Shown: positions 15,142 through 22,676 of the stretch, piece by piece | How the letters are laid out: each line of letters starts with the position of its first letter | How positions within the stretch are numbered: the stretch's first letter is position 1 | Source of the DNA: CAYLLT01 sp964591605 | Lineage (GTDB): Bacteria; Planctomycetota; Phycisphaerae; UBA1845; PWPN01 | Assembly: GCA_964591605.1 (NCBI GenBank) | Contig: CAZQEN010000084.1 | Coordinates: 1 to 23,663, forward strand | Direction: 5' to 3' | Length of the DNA: 23,663 bases | The notes under the pieces: model-generated | What the model saw: only the letters and a program-made list of their open reading frames with translations | The model's database searches: none | What the model was told of the DNA's origin: nothing | Program-made: the position numbers and the translations under genes

Positions 15142-16293
15142 TTACCGATTCAACAGTTCGCCCACCTCGCGCCGCGCCCACGCGTCCGCCTCCAGCAGAC
15201 CGGCCATGTCGGGCTCCGGATTCACCGTGTGCCGCCCCAGCGCGCGGGCTATCAATTCTACAATCTGACCAAACTTGATCCGCCCCTCCCGGAACGCCTC
15301 CACCGCCGCCTCGTTCGCCGCATTCAACACCGCCCCCGCGGTCCCCCCCGTCCGCGCCACCTCGTACCCCAGCCTCAAAGCCGGAAACCGCTCCTGATCC
15401 GGCGGCTCAAAGTTCAGCCGTCGCAACGTCTGAAAATCCAGCCGGCTCGCAATGCCCTCCCGCCGTTCCGGGTGCGTCAGGGCATACTGAATCGGCGTCC
15501 GCATGTCCGGCGTGCCCATCTGTGCCACCACCGAACCGTCGACGAACTCGACCATCGAGTGAATAATCGACTCGGGGTGAATCACTACTTCAATACGTTC
15601 CGGCGGCAGCCCAAAAAGCCAACAGGCCTCGATGATTTCTAATGCTTTATTCATCATCGTGGCCGAGTCGATCGTGATCTTGGGTCCCATGCTCCACGTC
15701 GGATGCCGCAGGGCGTCCTCCAGGCTCGCCTCCGCCATCTGCTCGGCCCCCCAGGTGCGGAAAGGCCCCCCACTGGCCGTCAGATATATCTTACGAACCT
15801 CAGCCGCCCGGCCGGCTGCCATGGCCTGGAAAATCGCCGAATGCTCGCTGTCGATCGGCAGGAGTCTGGCCCCCGTCCGGCAGGACAGGGGGACGACGAT
15901 CGACCCGGCAACGACCAGGGCCTCCTTATTGGCCAGCCCCACCGTTTTGCCGGCCTGGACCGCCGCCACCGTGGACGCCAGCCCGGCCGCCCCCACGATG
16001 GCCGCTACGACAAAGTCGCTCTCCTCCCGCGACGCCAGCTCGACCAGCCCTTCCTCCCCCACCAGCAGGTCCGTCGCCCCGTTCAGAACCGCCCGCAGCG
16101 ACTCCGCATGGCTCGCATCGGCCACCGCCACCGCCGCCGGCCGGACCTCCCGGCACTGATCGGCCAGCTCCCGCCACCGCCGTCTCGCCCCCAGCCCCAC
16201 CACCCGATACTCCGACCCCAGCGCGCGAACCACATCCAGCGTGCTCGTGCCGATGGAGCCGGTGGAGCCCAGGATCGTGATGCGTTTGCTCAC
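15142..16293 (-). CDS. dxr: 1-deoxy-D-xylulose 5-phosphate reductoisomerase
   Basis: It catalyses the second step of the MEP isoprenoid pathway, converting DXP to 2-C-methyl-D-erythritol 4-phosphate with NADPH and a divalent metal. The N-terminal ITILGSTGSIGTSTLDVV is the NADPH-binding motif; GLANKEALVVAG follows; the metal ligands are Asp148 and Glu150 (LPIDSEHSAIF) and Glu219 (MMNKALEIIEA), with GPKITIDSATM and HPESIIHSMVEF around the substrate site. With the GTG at 16293 the protein has 383 residues, the usual family length. An in-frame ATG at 16341 would add 16 residues and lies just after a possible -10 box (TATAGT, 16358-16363), so it is a real alternative. rseP follows 71 bases downstream on the same strand. 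Confidence 0.95.
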   Translation of the reverse strand: MSKRITILGSTGSIGTSTLDVVRALGSEYRVVGLGARRRWRELADQCREVRPAAVAVADASHAESLRAVLNGATDLLVGEEGLVELASREESDFVVAAIVGAAGLASTVAAVQAGKTVGLANKEALVVAGSIVVPLSCRTGARLLPIDSEHSAIFQAMAAGRAAEVRKIYLTASGGPFRTWGAEQMAEASLEDALRHPTWSMGPKITIDSATMMNKALEIIEACWLFGLPPERIEVVIHPESIIHSMVEFVDGSVVAQMGTPDMRTPIQYALTHPERREGIASRLDFQTLRRLNFEPPDQERFPALRLGYEVARTGGTAGAVLNAANEAAVEAFREGRIKFGQIVELIARALGRHTVNPEPDMAGLLEADAWARREVGELLNR

Positions 16294-16357
16294 AGGTGGA
16301 ATCTGGCCGCGCTCTGGGAACGCCCATCCTTGGATTCGCATCGAACAGAGACCGCCT

Positions 16358-16363
16358 ACTATA
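16358..16363 (-). promoter_or_regulatory. Candidate -10 box for dxr
   Basis: On the minus strand the sequence reads TATAGT, one mismatch from consensus, 16 bases upstream of the ATG at 16341 and 64 upstream of the GTG at 16293. No clear -35 box is seen. Confidence 0.3.
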
Positions 16364-16621
16364 AAGTCGCCCCAGACGCGTGACAAGAAACGCCCAGGGT
16401 GTTGCGTCCCCGCAGTCTGGCACTTCTTTCGGGATATGGCTTGAGGGACGCTCCGATCCTCGCCCCGCAGGTCGCACGGCGGGGTGACATGGGTCCCGGC
16501 GCGCCGGGGCATTCGCGGATGCGAATGCATACTGCCCGTGTTTCATGCGCACGGGTAATGAGCACGTCGTCCATGCCACGCAGGTAAATCTTTCCGCGCT
16601 CCCACTGAGAATGCCGAATCG

Positions 16622-16683
16622 GTGGTCTGACCACTTCGTCATTCGGGCTTCGGGTTTCATTCGTCATTCGGATTTCGTCATTC
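16622..16683. repeat. Palindrome followed by three copies of TTCGTCATTC
   Basis: A perfect palindrome GTGGTC-T-GACCAC (16622-16634) is followed by TTCGTCATTC at 16635-16644, 16660-16669 and 16674-16683, separated by related TTCGGG and TTTCATTCG units. The reverse complement reads as a chain of GAATGACGAA words, a kind of low-complexity spacer I associate with planctomycete intergenic DNA. It encodes nothing recognisable. Confidence 0.6.
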
Positions 16684-16787
16684 TGGTTTCACCCGCCAGG
16701 CCCACTGCCGGCACGCTCATCCGCCCCCGGCCGAGGTCCTCGCCGGCGCGGGTCCAACGCCGCATGGTCCACCCGCCGCCGCAGAGG

Positions 16788-16793
16788 TATAAT
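16788..16793 (+). promoter_or_regulatory. Candidate -10 box upstream of the nudix-rhomboid operon
   Basis: TATAAT matches the -10 consensus perfectly in an otherwise GC-rich context. It is about 200 bases before the nudix start, which would leave a leader of roughly 190 bases. No convincing -35 box is present. Confidence 0.3.
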
Positions 16794-16993
16794 CGACCGG
16801 TCGAAGCGGTACGCGATACGGCCGGCCTCCTGCCCGCCGGCACGACCGGAACCGGCGGCCGGGTCGGCCAGGCACGCATGCCATCTGCAACCGCTCGCCA
16901 TCGGGTCACTTGCGCCTCGTCATGCCTGCGCACGGGGGCGGAAGCACAGACTGCCGCAGGCCATTCCCTCAACTGCACGCATAGAATCAATCG

Positions 16994-17509
16994 ATGAACG
17001 AGCTCCTCCTCAAGACCGTTAAGTTCAACGTCGAGCGACGCGAACATGAGGTGCCCGGAAAGGGCACGGTTCGCCGCGAGATGGTTGTCCATCCCGGCGC
17101 AGTGCTCATCCTCCCCCTCCTCGACCCCCAGCGGATCGTTATGATCCGCAACTACCGCTACGCGGTCGAGCGCGAGCTGCTCGAACTCCCGGCCGGAACC
17201 CTCGAACCGCCCGAGCCCCCGCGCCAGTGTGCCGCCCGCGAGCTCGAAGAGGAGACCGGTTACCAGTCAGCGGAAATCGAGCCGCTTTGCCGTTTCTATA
17301 CCAGCCCGGGATTCACCGATGAACTCATGCACGTATATGTCGCCCGCGATCTGACCCGCACCCGCCAGGACCTCCAGGACAACGAGCAGATCCAGGTCGA
17401 GATCATGAGGTATGACGACGCCATCCGGGCGACCCTGGATGGACGAATTCAGGACGGCAAGACGATCGCCGCCCTGCATGTGTATCATTGCCGTCAGAGG
17501 GGTGTATGA
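16994..17509 (+). CDS. Nudix hydrolase, ADP-ribose pyrophosphatase type
   Basis: A 171-residue hydrolase of nucleoside diphosphate derivatives. The Nudix box fits G-x5-E-x7-REUxEExGU exactly: G68, E74, R82, E83, E86, E87 and G89 (GTLEPPE ... AARELEEETGY). Upstream ILPLLDPQRIVMIRNYRYAVERELLELPAG and downstream YTSPGFTDELMHVYVA are typical of ADP-ribose pyrophosphatases (NudF/YffH-like), which split ADP-ribose to AMP and ribose 5-phosphate; exact substrate inferred. There is no strong Shine-Dalgarno before ATG 16994. The stop overlaps the rhomboid start in ATGA, so the two genes are co-transcribed and coupled. Confidence 0.88.
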   Translation: MNELLLKTVKFNVERREHEVPGKGTVRREMVVHPGAVLILPLLDPQRIVMIRNYRYAVERELLELPAGTLEPPEPPRQCAARELEEETGYQSAEIEPLCRFYTSPGFTDELMHVYVARDLTRTRQDLQDNEQIQVEIMRYDDAIRATLDGRIQDGKTIAALHVYHCRQRGV

Positions 17510-18420
17510 GCTGGCGAGACCGACCCTATTCAGGTGAAGACGGCGAGCCCGAGCTGCGGATCCAGTTCCGCCGGCCCGGCACCGCCGTCACGTCGCTCAT
17601 CGTCATCAACGTCGCCGTGTTCTTCCTTCAACTGATCCTGCGCAGAGCGGGGGTCAACCTGAGCGAGACCTTCGGCCTCTCCGCCCAGGGCCTGCGATCC
17701 CTGTACCTGTGGCAGCTTGTTACCTACATGTTCCTGCATGCCGACGTCATGCACCTGCTCTTCAACATGCTGGGTCTGTACGTCTTCGGCAGCGAATTCG
17801 AGCGCACCTTCGGCCGCCGGAGGTTCCTGGAGTTCTACGGCATCTGCGGCGTCACCGGAGGCCTGGCCTATCTGGCCCTCGGCCTGATCCGGGCCTATCC
17901 CTACGCCTACGTGCCGGTCGTGGGGGCGAGCGGGGCCATCTACGGCCTGCTCCTGGCCGCCATGATCTTCTGGCCGCAGATGCAGGTTATCCTCTTCCTC
18001 TTCCCGGTCCCGGTCCGCGTCCTGGGGCTCATTCTGCTGGCGATCATCGCCCTGCAGGCGCTCAGCGGCGGCGTCGCCAACCTCGGCGGAGAGGTCTGCC
18101 ACATGGCCGGCGCCGCCGGCGGCATCGGCGTGCTCTACATGTGGGGCATCATGCCCGCCGTCCGCATCGGCTCCGGACGGGGCTTCACCCTCCTGCCCGG
18201 CAGCGGCCCGCGCCGCCCGCGCCGCCCGCGCCGCGAAGGCGCGTGGGCCCGCAAACAGCAACAGCTCGCCGAGGAGCAGGCCGAGGTCGACCGCATCCTC
18301 CAGAAAGTCCACGACCACGGTCTGGGCAGTCTCACCCGCAGCGAGCGCAAAGCCCTCTCCCGCGCCACCCAGCGCCAGCGCGAACGCGACCGCGAACTCC
18401 ACCGCGTCGATCGGCTGTGA
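17506..18420 (+). CDS. Rhomboid-family intramembrane serine protease
   Basis: A 304-residue membrane protease. Six hydrophobic segments span about residues 25-230. The catalytic dyad is Ser142 in GASGAIYG and His199 in EVCHMAGAAGG, and the L1-loop/helix motif (YMFLHADVMHLLFNMLGLY) is also present. After the membrane domain comes an Arg/Pro-rich linker (RRPRRPRREGAW) and a cytosolic helical tail (EVDRILQKVHDHGLGSLTRS) resembling DUF6576, which often ends planctomycete and Bacteroidota rhomboids. The ATG at 17506 overlaps the nudix stop and has GAGGGG just upstream; the frame open from 17488 is not needed. Substrates are unknown. Confidence 0.9.
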   Translation: MSWRDRPYSGEDGEPELRIQFRRPGTAVTSLIVINVAVFFLQLILRRAGVNLSETFGLSAQGLRSLYLWQLVTYMFLHADVMHLLFNMLGLYVFGSEFERTFGRRRFLEFYGICGVTGGLAYLALGLIRAYPYAYVPVVGASGAIYGLLLAAMIFWPQMQVILFLFPVPVRVLGLILLAIIALQALSGGVANLGGEVCHMAGAAGGIGVLYMWGIMPAVRIGSGRGFTLLPGSGPRRPRRPRREGAWARKQQQLAEEQAEVDRILQKVHDHGLGSLTRSERKALSRATQRQRERDRELHRVDRL

Positions 18421-18428
18421 GTGACATT

Positions 18429-18456
18429 GCGGATTGCCGATCCCGGATCGCGGATT
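18429..18456. repeat. GCGGATT direct repeats after the rhomboid gene
   Basis: GCGGATT occurs at 18429-18435 and 18450-18456 with GCCGATCCCGGATC between them. It is the first part of a repeat cluster that fills the 209 bases between the rhomboid and threonine synthase genes. Confidence 0.4.
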
Positions 18457-18482
18457 CTGAGAGTGCGGAGCGTGAGTCAATA

Positions 18483-18560
18483 GAGCCCGAAGCGTAAGCG
18501 AGGGCGTTCGCAGCACCACGCGGCCGATCGCGCAGAACCCCTCGCTCGCGCTTCGGGCTC
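18483..18560. repeat. 22-bp inverted repeat pair (REP-like element)
   Basis: Arms 18483-18504 (starting GAGCCCGAAGCG) and 18539-18560 (ending CGCTTCGGGCTC) match as inverted copies at 20 of 22 positions, the two differences being central (TA versus CG). The 34-base loop contains CGCGGCCGATCGCG, itself nearly palindromic. It lies downstream of the rhomboid stop. The shape suits a REP/BIME-type palindrome pair. Confidence 0.65.
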
Positions 18561-18587
18561 CCCTGCATGTCCGCCTCGACGGCCCGA

Positions 18588-18618
18588 TTTCGACTTTCGA
18601 CTTTCGACTTTCGACTTT
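18588..18618. repeat. Tandem TTTCGAC heptamer, four copies, next to the threonine synthase start
   Basis: Four perfect TTTCGAC units (18588-18615) followed by TTT end 11 bases before the ATG at 18630, in the place where a ribosome-binding site would lie. Copy number changes would shift upstream elements by seven bases. Confidence 0.8.
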
Positions 18619-18629
18619 AAGATGGCACC

Positions 18630-20030
18630 ATGACCGACAAAGCCTACCAGATCTGCATCAACCCCGACTGCCGGGCAACCTTCGCCATCAACCAGATCGT
18701 CTTCGGCTGCCCCCAGTGCAGCTCGCTGCTCGACATCGAGTACGACTGGGACCGCCTCGCCGTCCCCCAGTCGCTCACCTTCTTCGAGCATCGATGGGCC
18801 ACCAGGGGCTTCGCCGCCGAGGGCCGCCTCGATTTCTCCGGCGTCTGGCGCTTCCGCGAGCTCCTGCCCTTCGCCCCCGCCGACCAGATCGTCACCATCG
18901 GTGAGGGCCGCACCCTCCTCGAACAGAACGATCGCCTCGCCCGCGAGCTCGGCGGCAAAGCCGGCCGGCTGTTTCTCCAGTATGAAGGCCTCAACCCCTC
19001 GGGCAGCTTCAAGGACAACGGCATGACCGCCGCGTTCACGCTCGCCAGAATGCTCGGCCGCAAGCGCGTCGCCTGCGCCAGCACCGGCAACACCTCCGCG
19101 TCGGTGGCCATGTACGCCCACAAGTCCGACCCGCCGATGCAGGGAATCGTCTTCATCGGCAGCGGAAAAATCGCCTACGGCAAGCTCTCGCAGGCCCTCG
19201 ATTACGGGGCGCTCACCCTCCAGATCGAAGGCGACTTCGATGCCTGCATGCGCCGCGTCCGGCAGGTGGCCGACAAGCTCGGCATCTACCTCATGAACAG
19301 CGTGAACCCCTTCCGCCTCGAGGGCCAGAAGGCGATCATGTACCGCGTGCTCGAAGCCCGAAACTGGGAGGTGCCCGACTGGATCATCGTCCCCGGCGGC
19401 AACCTGGGCAACTGCAGCGCCTTCGGCAAGGCGTTCATCGAGCTGAAAAAACTGGGCCTCGTCGATCGCGTCCCGCGCCTGGCCGTCATCAATGCGACCG
19501 GCGCCAACACCCTCTACCAGCTCCACACCAACGACCAGGTCCGCTGGAACGACGGCCGCTACGACAAGGCCAGAGTCGGCGCCCTCTACGCCGCGATGGA
19601 CGAGTCGCACTACCTCCCGCACACCGTCGCCAGCGCCATCGAGATCAGCCGCCCGGTCAACCTCGCCAAGGCCCTCCGCGCCCTGGAGGTCATGAACGGC
19701 GTCGTCCGCGAGGTCACCGACGAGGACATCCTCGAGCACAAGGCCCTCATCGGCCGCTACGGCTTCGGCTGCGAACCCGCCAGCGCCGCCAGCGCCGCCG
19801 GCTACCGCCAACTCCTCCGCGAGCAGCTCATTTCCCCCGACGACCGCGTCGTCTGCATCCTCACCGGCCACGAGCTCAAAGACCCCGACGCCACCGTCTA
19901 CTACCACACCGGCCTCAACATGAAGTCCCTCAAACCCCCCGAGCCCGAAACCCCCACCGGCCGCTGCGCCAACCCCCCGCGAAGAGTCGCCGACGACCTG
20001 GATGCGATTGTGGCGGCGCTGGACGGCTAG
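18630..20030 (+). CDS. thrC: Threonine synthase (PLP-dependent)
   Basis: A 466-residue fold-type II PLP enzyme that converts O-phosphohomoserine to threonine. The N-terminus carries a zinc-ribbon-like pattern (CINPDCRATF...FGCPQC). PLP binds Lys128 in NPSGSFKDNGM; ACASTGNTSASVAMYA is the conserved phosphate-side loop, and VPGGNLGNCSAFGKA the glycine-rich PLP-phosphate loop. ICILTGHELKD-type sequence (VVCILTGHELKDPD) near the C-terminus is also typical. The tail of about 30 residues is Pro-rich and variable. No clear Shine-Dalgarno is seen because the heptamer repeat occupies the upstream bases. No hom or thrB is in the window; the gene appears monocistronic. Confidence 0.92.
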   Translation: MTDKAYQICINPDCRATFAINQIVFGCPQCSSLLDIEYDWDRLAVPQSLTFFEHRWATRGFAAEGRLDFSGVWRFRELLPFAPADQIVTIGEGRTLLEQNDRLARELGGKAGRLFLQYEGLNPSGSFKDNGMTAAFTLARMLGRKRVACASTGNTSASVAMYAHKSDPPMQGIVFIGSGKIAYGKLSQALDYGALTLQIEGDFDACMRRVRQVADKLGIYLMNSVNPFRLEGQKAIMYRVLEARNWEVPDWIIVPGGNLGNCSAFGKAFIELKKLGLVDRVPRLAVINATGANTLYQLHTNDQVRWNDGRYDKARVGALYAAMDESHYLPHTVASAIEISRPVNLAKALRALEVMNGVVREVTDEDILEHKALIGRYGFGCEPASAASAAGYRQLLREQLISPDDRVVCILTGHELKDPDATVYYHTGLNMKSLKPPEPETPTGRCANPPRRVADDLDAIVAALDG

Positions 20031-20086
20031 CTGGAACTGCCCCGCTGTACGATGCGAATTGCCGCGAATTTTTTCGTAAACTTCGC

Positions 20087-20092
20087 TTGACA
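20087..20092 (+). promoter_or_regulatory. Candidate -35 box for the three-gene unknown operon
   Basis: TTGACA is a perfect -35 consensus. At 17 bases spacing the -10 candidate is CAACAT (20110-20115), a poor match. The surrounding 210-base spacer (20031-20240) is distinctly more AT-rich than the DNA to the left and holds no gene. Confidence 0.3.
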
Positions 20093-20240
20093 CTGAGGTT
20101 GTGGTGCATCAACATGCAGGCCGGCCGATTGAAAACAATTCTGGGAGCTATCTACGGTCGATCAAAACCGTATTGAAGCCGTAGAATTCCAATAGAGTGG
20201 TGCCGATAGCATCAAGAGAATTCGCACAGGAATCCGGTAG

Positions 20241-20903
20241 ATGGCTGAACTCAAGAGCAACTTGGTGATTGCTGGGCAGATGAATCCAGCGATCCACCAC
20301 CCGGCTTGGTATCGGTACAATAGCCTTCTTGATGATGACGAACTCCAGAAGGCGAGTAATGTCATCGTCGTTCCACCGCTGTCCAGGTTTCAAACCTCGA
20401 CGTTCCACTTGCTCTGCGGCCAAGATCGCTGGCAAATCAGTGCTGTACGTACGGACAGGCCCTCTTTCGATCGTATGGTGGACATCGGGGTGAAGGTTTT
20501 TGACGATCTGCTGCCTCACACGCCTGTGAGCGCGTTCGGATTCAACTTTGAAGATACACGCGAGCTGAAAGATCTGGATGTTCAACGCATCCTCGTCGAT
20601 TACGCATCTGAGTTGATTGTCGGTTGGGGACAGGAGGGTGAGACAGGAGCGGAGTTCGTTTTTACGAGAACCACGCCGAACAGGCGCTTTACCATCCGCA
20701 TGAAACCGGGTGATTCACCTCATCACCTTCAACTGAAAGCGAATGTGCATCATGAGATTCGACTCGGAGGCGAGTATCAGCGGTTTGATTTGGCGGGTCT
20801 GTTGAAGCCTGCGGCCAGTACTGACAGGCTGGCCGTCGAGAAGATGTTCGATTCCTTGGTTGAGGCGGTTGTGAAGCAGTCTACTGAGAAGGCGGCTCTC
20901 TGA
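20241..20903 (+). CDS. Uncharacterised protein, first gene of a three-gene accessory operon
   Basis: I do not recognise this 220-residue protein with confidence. It has no signal peptide or membrane segment. The middle (FHLLCGQDRWQISAVRTDRP, then FGFNFEDTRELKDLD) has alternating beta-like strands; the style recalls the loosely defined TIGR04255 family, but that is only an impression. The C-terminal part is YQRFDLAGLLKPAAS followed by a helix with KMFDSLVEAVVKQ. AGGAA lies eight bases before the ATG. Base composition is lower in GC than the flanking genes, suggesting acquisition by transfer. Its TGA overlaps the ATG of the next gene by one base, so the products probably act together. Confidence 0.72.
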   Translation: MAELKSNLVIAGQMNPAIHHPAWYRYNSLLDDDELQKASNVIVVPPLSRFQTSTFHLLCGQDRWQISAVRTDRPSFDRMVDIGVKVFDDLLPHTPVSAFGFNFEDTRELKDLDVQRILVDYASELIVGWGQEGETGAEFVFTRTTPNRRFTIRMKPGDSPHHLQLKANVHHEIRLGGEYQRFDLAGLLKPAASTDRLAVEKMFDSLVEAVVKQSTEKAAL

Positions 20904-21730
20904 TGGCTTTGAACACACTCTCAGCTCCTGAAGAAAGCTCTGAGATGGCACCGCCCGCTCCAGAAACCGCGGCGGAGAATCCGGCTTTAACCCCCGCCGA
21001 GGAAGACGCAACAGACGTACCGTCGCCGGAGGCCGCCGAGGATTGGACTTCACATCGTGTAGAAACTGAGGCGTCCACAGGCTCTGACTGGATGAGGATG
21101 CTGTCAAGAGGAGATGTGATTCAATTGCCCCCTGAACAGCTCAGCGGCTTCTACGCCTCGTCTGATCAACCCATTGCCTGGGGAACAGGCCGCTTCGAAC
21201 GCGGTGGTCCATCTTCGAGCGGCCAGCTTGAATCCCATTATCGGCAGTTGGAACTTGCCCATTCGGACTACGCGACGCGCGCAGGCACGCAACGCGAATA
21301 CGTTTTCTGGCGCTCGATCGGCTCAACTGGCGTTGAGTGGCTGCTTAACCGCATTCCTCATCCTGCCCACGGTGAGCTGGTATCTCGGGCCGCCGCGGTC
21401 GTGGCGGAGGTGTGCTCGCTCAGCGCTGTACCCATTGTCTCTCTACTCGACCGACCGAATCTGAATGACACGCAGCGCCGGGTGTGCCTGCTCGCGTTGA
21501 GCTGGATCAGCCCGGCCGATACGATTGGATTGTGGGAAGAACTGGAAAACCGTATCAGATCCGCTTTTCGGTCATCCGATTCAGATTTGAGGGAATTCGC
21601 GGTTTCAGCTACCGCCTCCCTTTCGAAACCGCTGGCGGTTCAGCTTCTGACGGATTGGCTGAATTCTGAAACTGACGACGATGTACGCGAAGTGATCCAG
21701 GACGAACTTCGAGCGCGTCAAGGACGATGA
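20903..21730 (+). CDS. Uncharacterised protein with disordered N-terminus and HEAT-like helical C-terminus
   Basis: A 275-residue protein, second in the operon. Residues 1-50 are rich in Pro, Glu and Ala and probably disordered. A middle section (DWMRMLSRGDVIQLPPEQLS ... YVFWRSIGSTGVEWLLNRI) is followed from about residue 140 by repeated helix pairs (SRAAAVVAEVCSLSAVPIVS, LREFAVSATASLSKPLAVQL, LTDWLNSETDDDVREVIQDE) that look like HEAT/armadillo-type repeats, usually protein-binding scaffolds. It starts inside the stop of the first gene and ends overlapping the third (ATGA). Composition is AT-richer than the housekeeping neighbours. Function unknown; a scaffold role is inferred from the repeats. 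Confidence 0.72.
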   Translation: MALNTLSAPEESSEMAPPAPETAAENPALTPAEEDATDVPSPEAAEDWTSHRVETEASTGSDWMRMLSRGDVIQLPPEQLSGFYASSDQPIAWGTGRFERGGPSSSGQLESHYRQLELAHSDYATRAGTQREYVFWRSIGSTGVEWLLNRIPHPAHGELVSRAAAVVAEVCSLSAVPIVSLLDRPNLNDTQRRVCLLALSWISPADTIGLWEELENRIRSAFRSSDSDLREFAVSATASLSKPLAVQLLTDWLNSETDDDVREVIQDELRARQGR

Positions 21731-22248
21731 TTCTGATACTGCCATGGATCCGGTTCTGCTCTAAGAATAAGAGCGCATGGGAAGAGAAAGACCCGGCAAA
21801 CCTCGAACACGTGAATGAGGCAGCGCGCGACTTCAGTCTCCGCGAGGATGAGGAAGGAGCATCGATTTACCGATTACGCGCTGACAGTGAGTTCGAGACC
21901 GTCGTCGCGCTGCACGCCATGAACAACGGCAGACTGCGCAAGTACGATCTGATCCTGTATGGAGGGAGCCTTCCCGCGTGTATCTCGGTCCGGTATGTTC
22001 CGCTTGAGACTCTGCACCCGTTTCTGCGCGAACGACACGAGGAGCTGATGGGTTTGGCACAGGAGGAATGCCTGCGGGAGTTGGTCATTCATCTCCTCGC
22101 GAGTCCTGACCTACGCACCTATCGAGTGCAGAAGAACAATCTCCGCAATACAGCGGCTCGGGTGCGGAAAGATTATCCTGACATCGAGCAGTTTAGTCGA
22201 GAGTGGAACCATTGGGAAGCCGAGCTCTCGCACGCAAGAACCCTCTGA
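21727..22248 (+). CDS. Uncharacterised protein, third gene of the accessory operon
   Basis: A 173-residue soluble protein that I cannot assign. The N-terminal half is acidic with short beta-like runs (EGASIYRLRADSEFETVVAL, RKYDLILYGGSLP); the second half is helical and charged (HPFLRERHEELMGLAQEECL, VQKNNLRNTAARVRKDYPDI). The first residues, MILILPWIRFC, are hydrophobic but too short for a membrane helix; a downstream start is possible. The ATG overlaps the previous stop in ATGA, so it is coupled to the two genes before it. Its stop is about 100 bases before a 100-N gap, so further members of the unit could be missing. Confidence 0.65.
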   Translation: MILILPWIRFCSKNKSAWEEKDPANLEHVNEAARDFSLREDEEGASIYRLRADSEFETVVALHAMNNGRLRKYDLILYGGSLPACISVRYVPLETLHPFLRERHEELMGLAQEECLRELVIHLLASPDLRTYRVQKNNLRNTAARVRKDYPDIEQFSREWNHWEAELSHARTL

Positions 22249-22676
22249 TTATCTTGTCTTCATGAATGAATCCTTTCGCTTCTGCATCGGGCAACTCCAT
22301 GCGGCCGCGGCCGCATTTCCGGCGCCTCGACGAGCAGGAACCCCGNNNNNNNNNNNNNNNNNNNNNNNNNNNNNNNNNNNNNNNNNNNNNNNNNNNNNNN
22401 NNNNNNNNNNNNNNNNNNNNNNNNNNNNNNNNNNNNNNNNNNNNNCCCGATGATCATGCGCCTGCTCACAATTCGCATCACCTCACGTCCCGGACACGTG
22501 AAAACCGCAATCCTCGGTCTGGAATCAGCCACCCCCCGGCTTCACGCGGGCTTTTCGTAGAAGAAGATCACTCTCCCGATGACTCCACCATCCATCTCCC
22601 GTTCTGCTGGCACGGCAGGCAACACTCTGGTACTTTGCCACGGTAGATTCCGGCATCTTTGCGAAGGGAGTATCCC
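22249..22676. other. 428-base region dominated by an assembly gap; no supported gene
   Basis: The sequence before the gap (22249-22345) includes two short frames starting at 22262 and 22266 that run into the N stretch; the sequence after it (22446-22676) has a plus-strand frame open from the gap to a TAG near 22560 and a minus-strand start at 22532 reading into the gap. Any of these could be a gene end or beginning, but none has a recognisable motif. Confidence 0.5.
22346..22445. other. Assembly gap (100 N)
   Basis: A run of exactly 100 N, the usual placeholder for a scaffold join of unknown length. It may hide genes between the unknown operon and the oxidoreductase, and the two flanks may be further apart than shown. 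Confidence 0.97.

Larger units (their letters stand above)
16294..16993. other. Gene-free region of about 700 bases between divergent dxr and nudix genes, with repeats
   Basis: It contains the possible dxr promoter, a 13-base palindrome (GTGGTC-T-GACCAC, 16622-16634), a cluster of TTCGTCATTC repeats and a TATAAT at 16788-16793 that could serve the nudix-rhomboid operon. Frames on both strands are short or overlap the nudix gene and are Arg/Pro-rich without recognisable domains. No RNA gene was recognised. Confidence 0.5.

Noticed and set aside
16545..17092. Open frames on both strands upstream of and overlapping the nudix gene
   Set aside because: No domain, Arg/Pro-rich, and the region is filled with short repeats; the minus-strand frame overlaps the start of the nudix gene.
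18588..18618. Possible CRISPR array (regular short repeats)
   Set aside because: The units are contiguous seven-base tandem copies without spacers, and there are no cas genes.
18477..20093. 538-codon minus-strand open frame
   Set aside because: Opposite threonine synthase; Gly/Val/Asp-rich composition is the mirror of the real coding strand.
22304..22345. Possible prepilin-like N-terminus (MRPRPHFRRLDEQEP) running into the gap
   Set aside because: The diagnostic hydrophobic GFTLIE-type segment would fall in the unresolved bases, so there is no evidence either way.
22260..22532. Minus-strand open frame spanning the 100-N gap
   Set aside because: Its continuity depends on N translated as X; the flanks have no recognisable motif and the real gap length is unknown.
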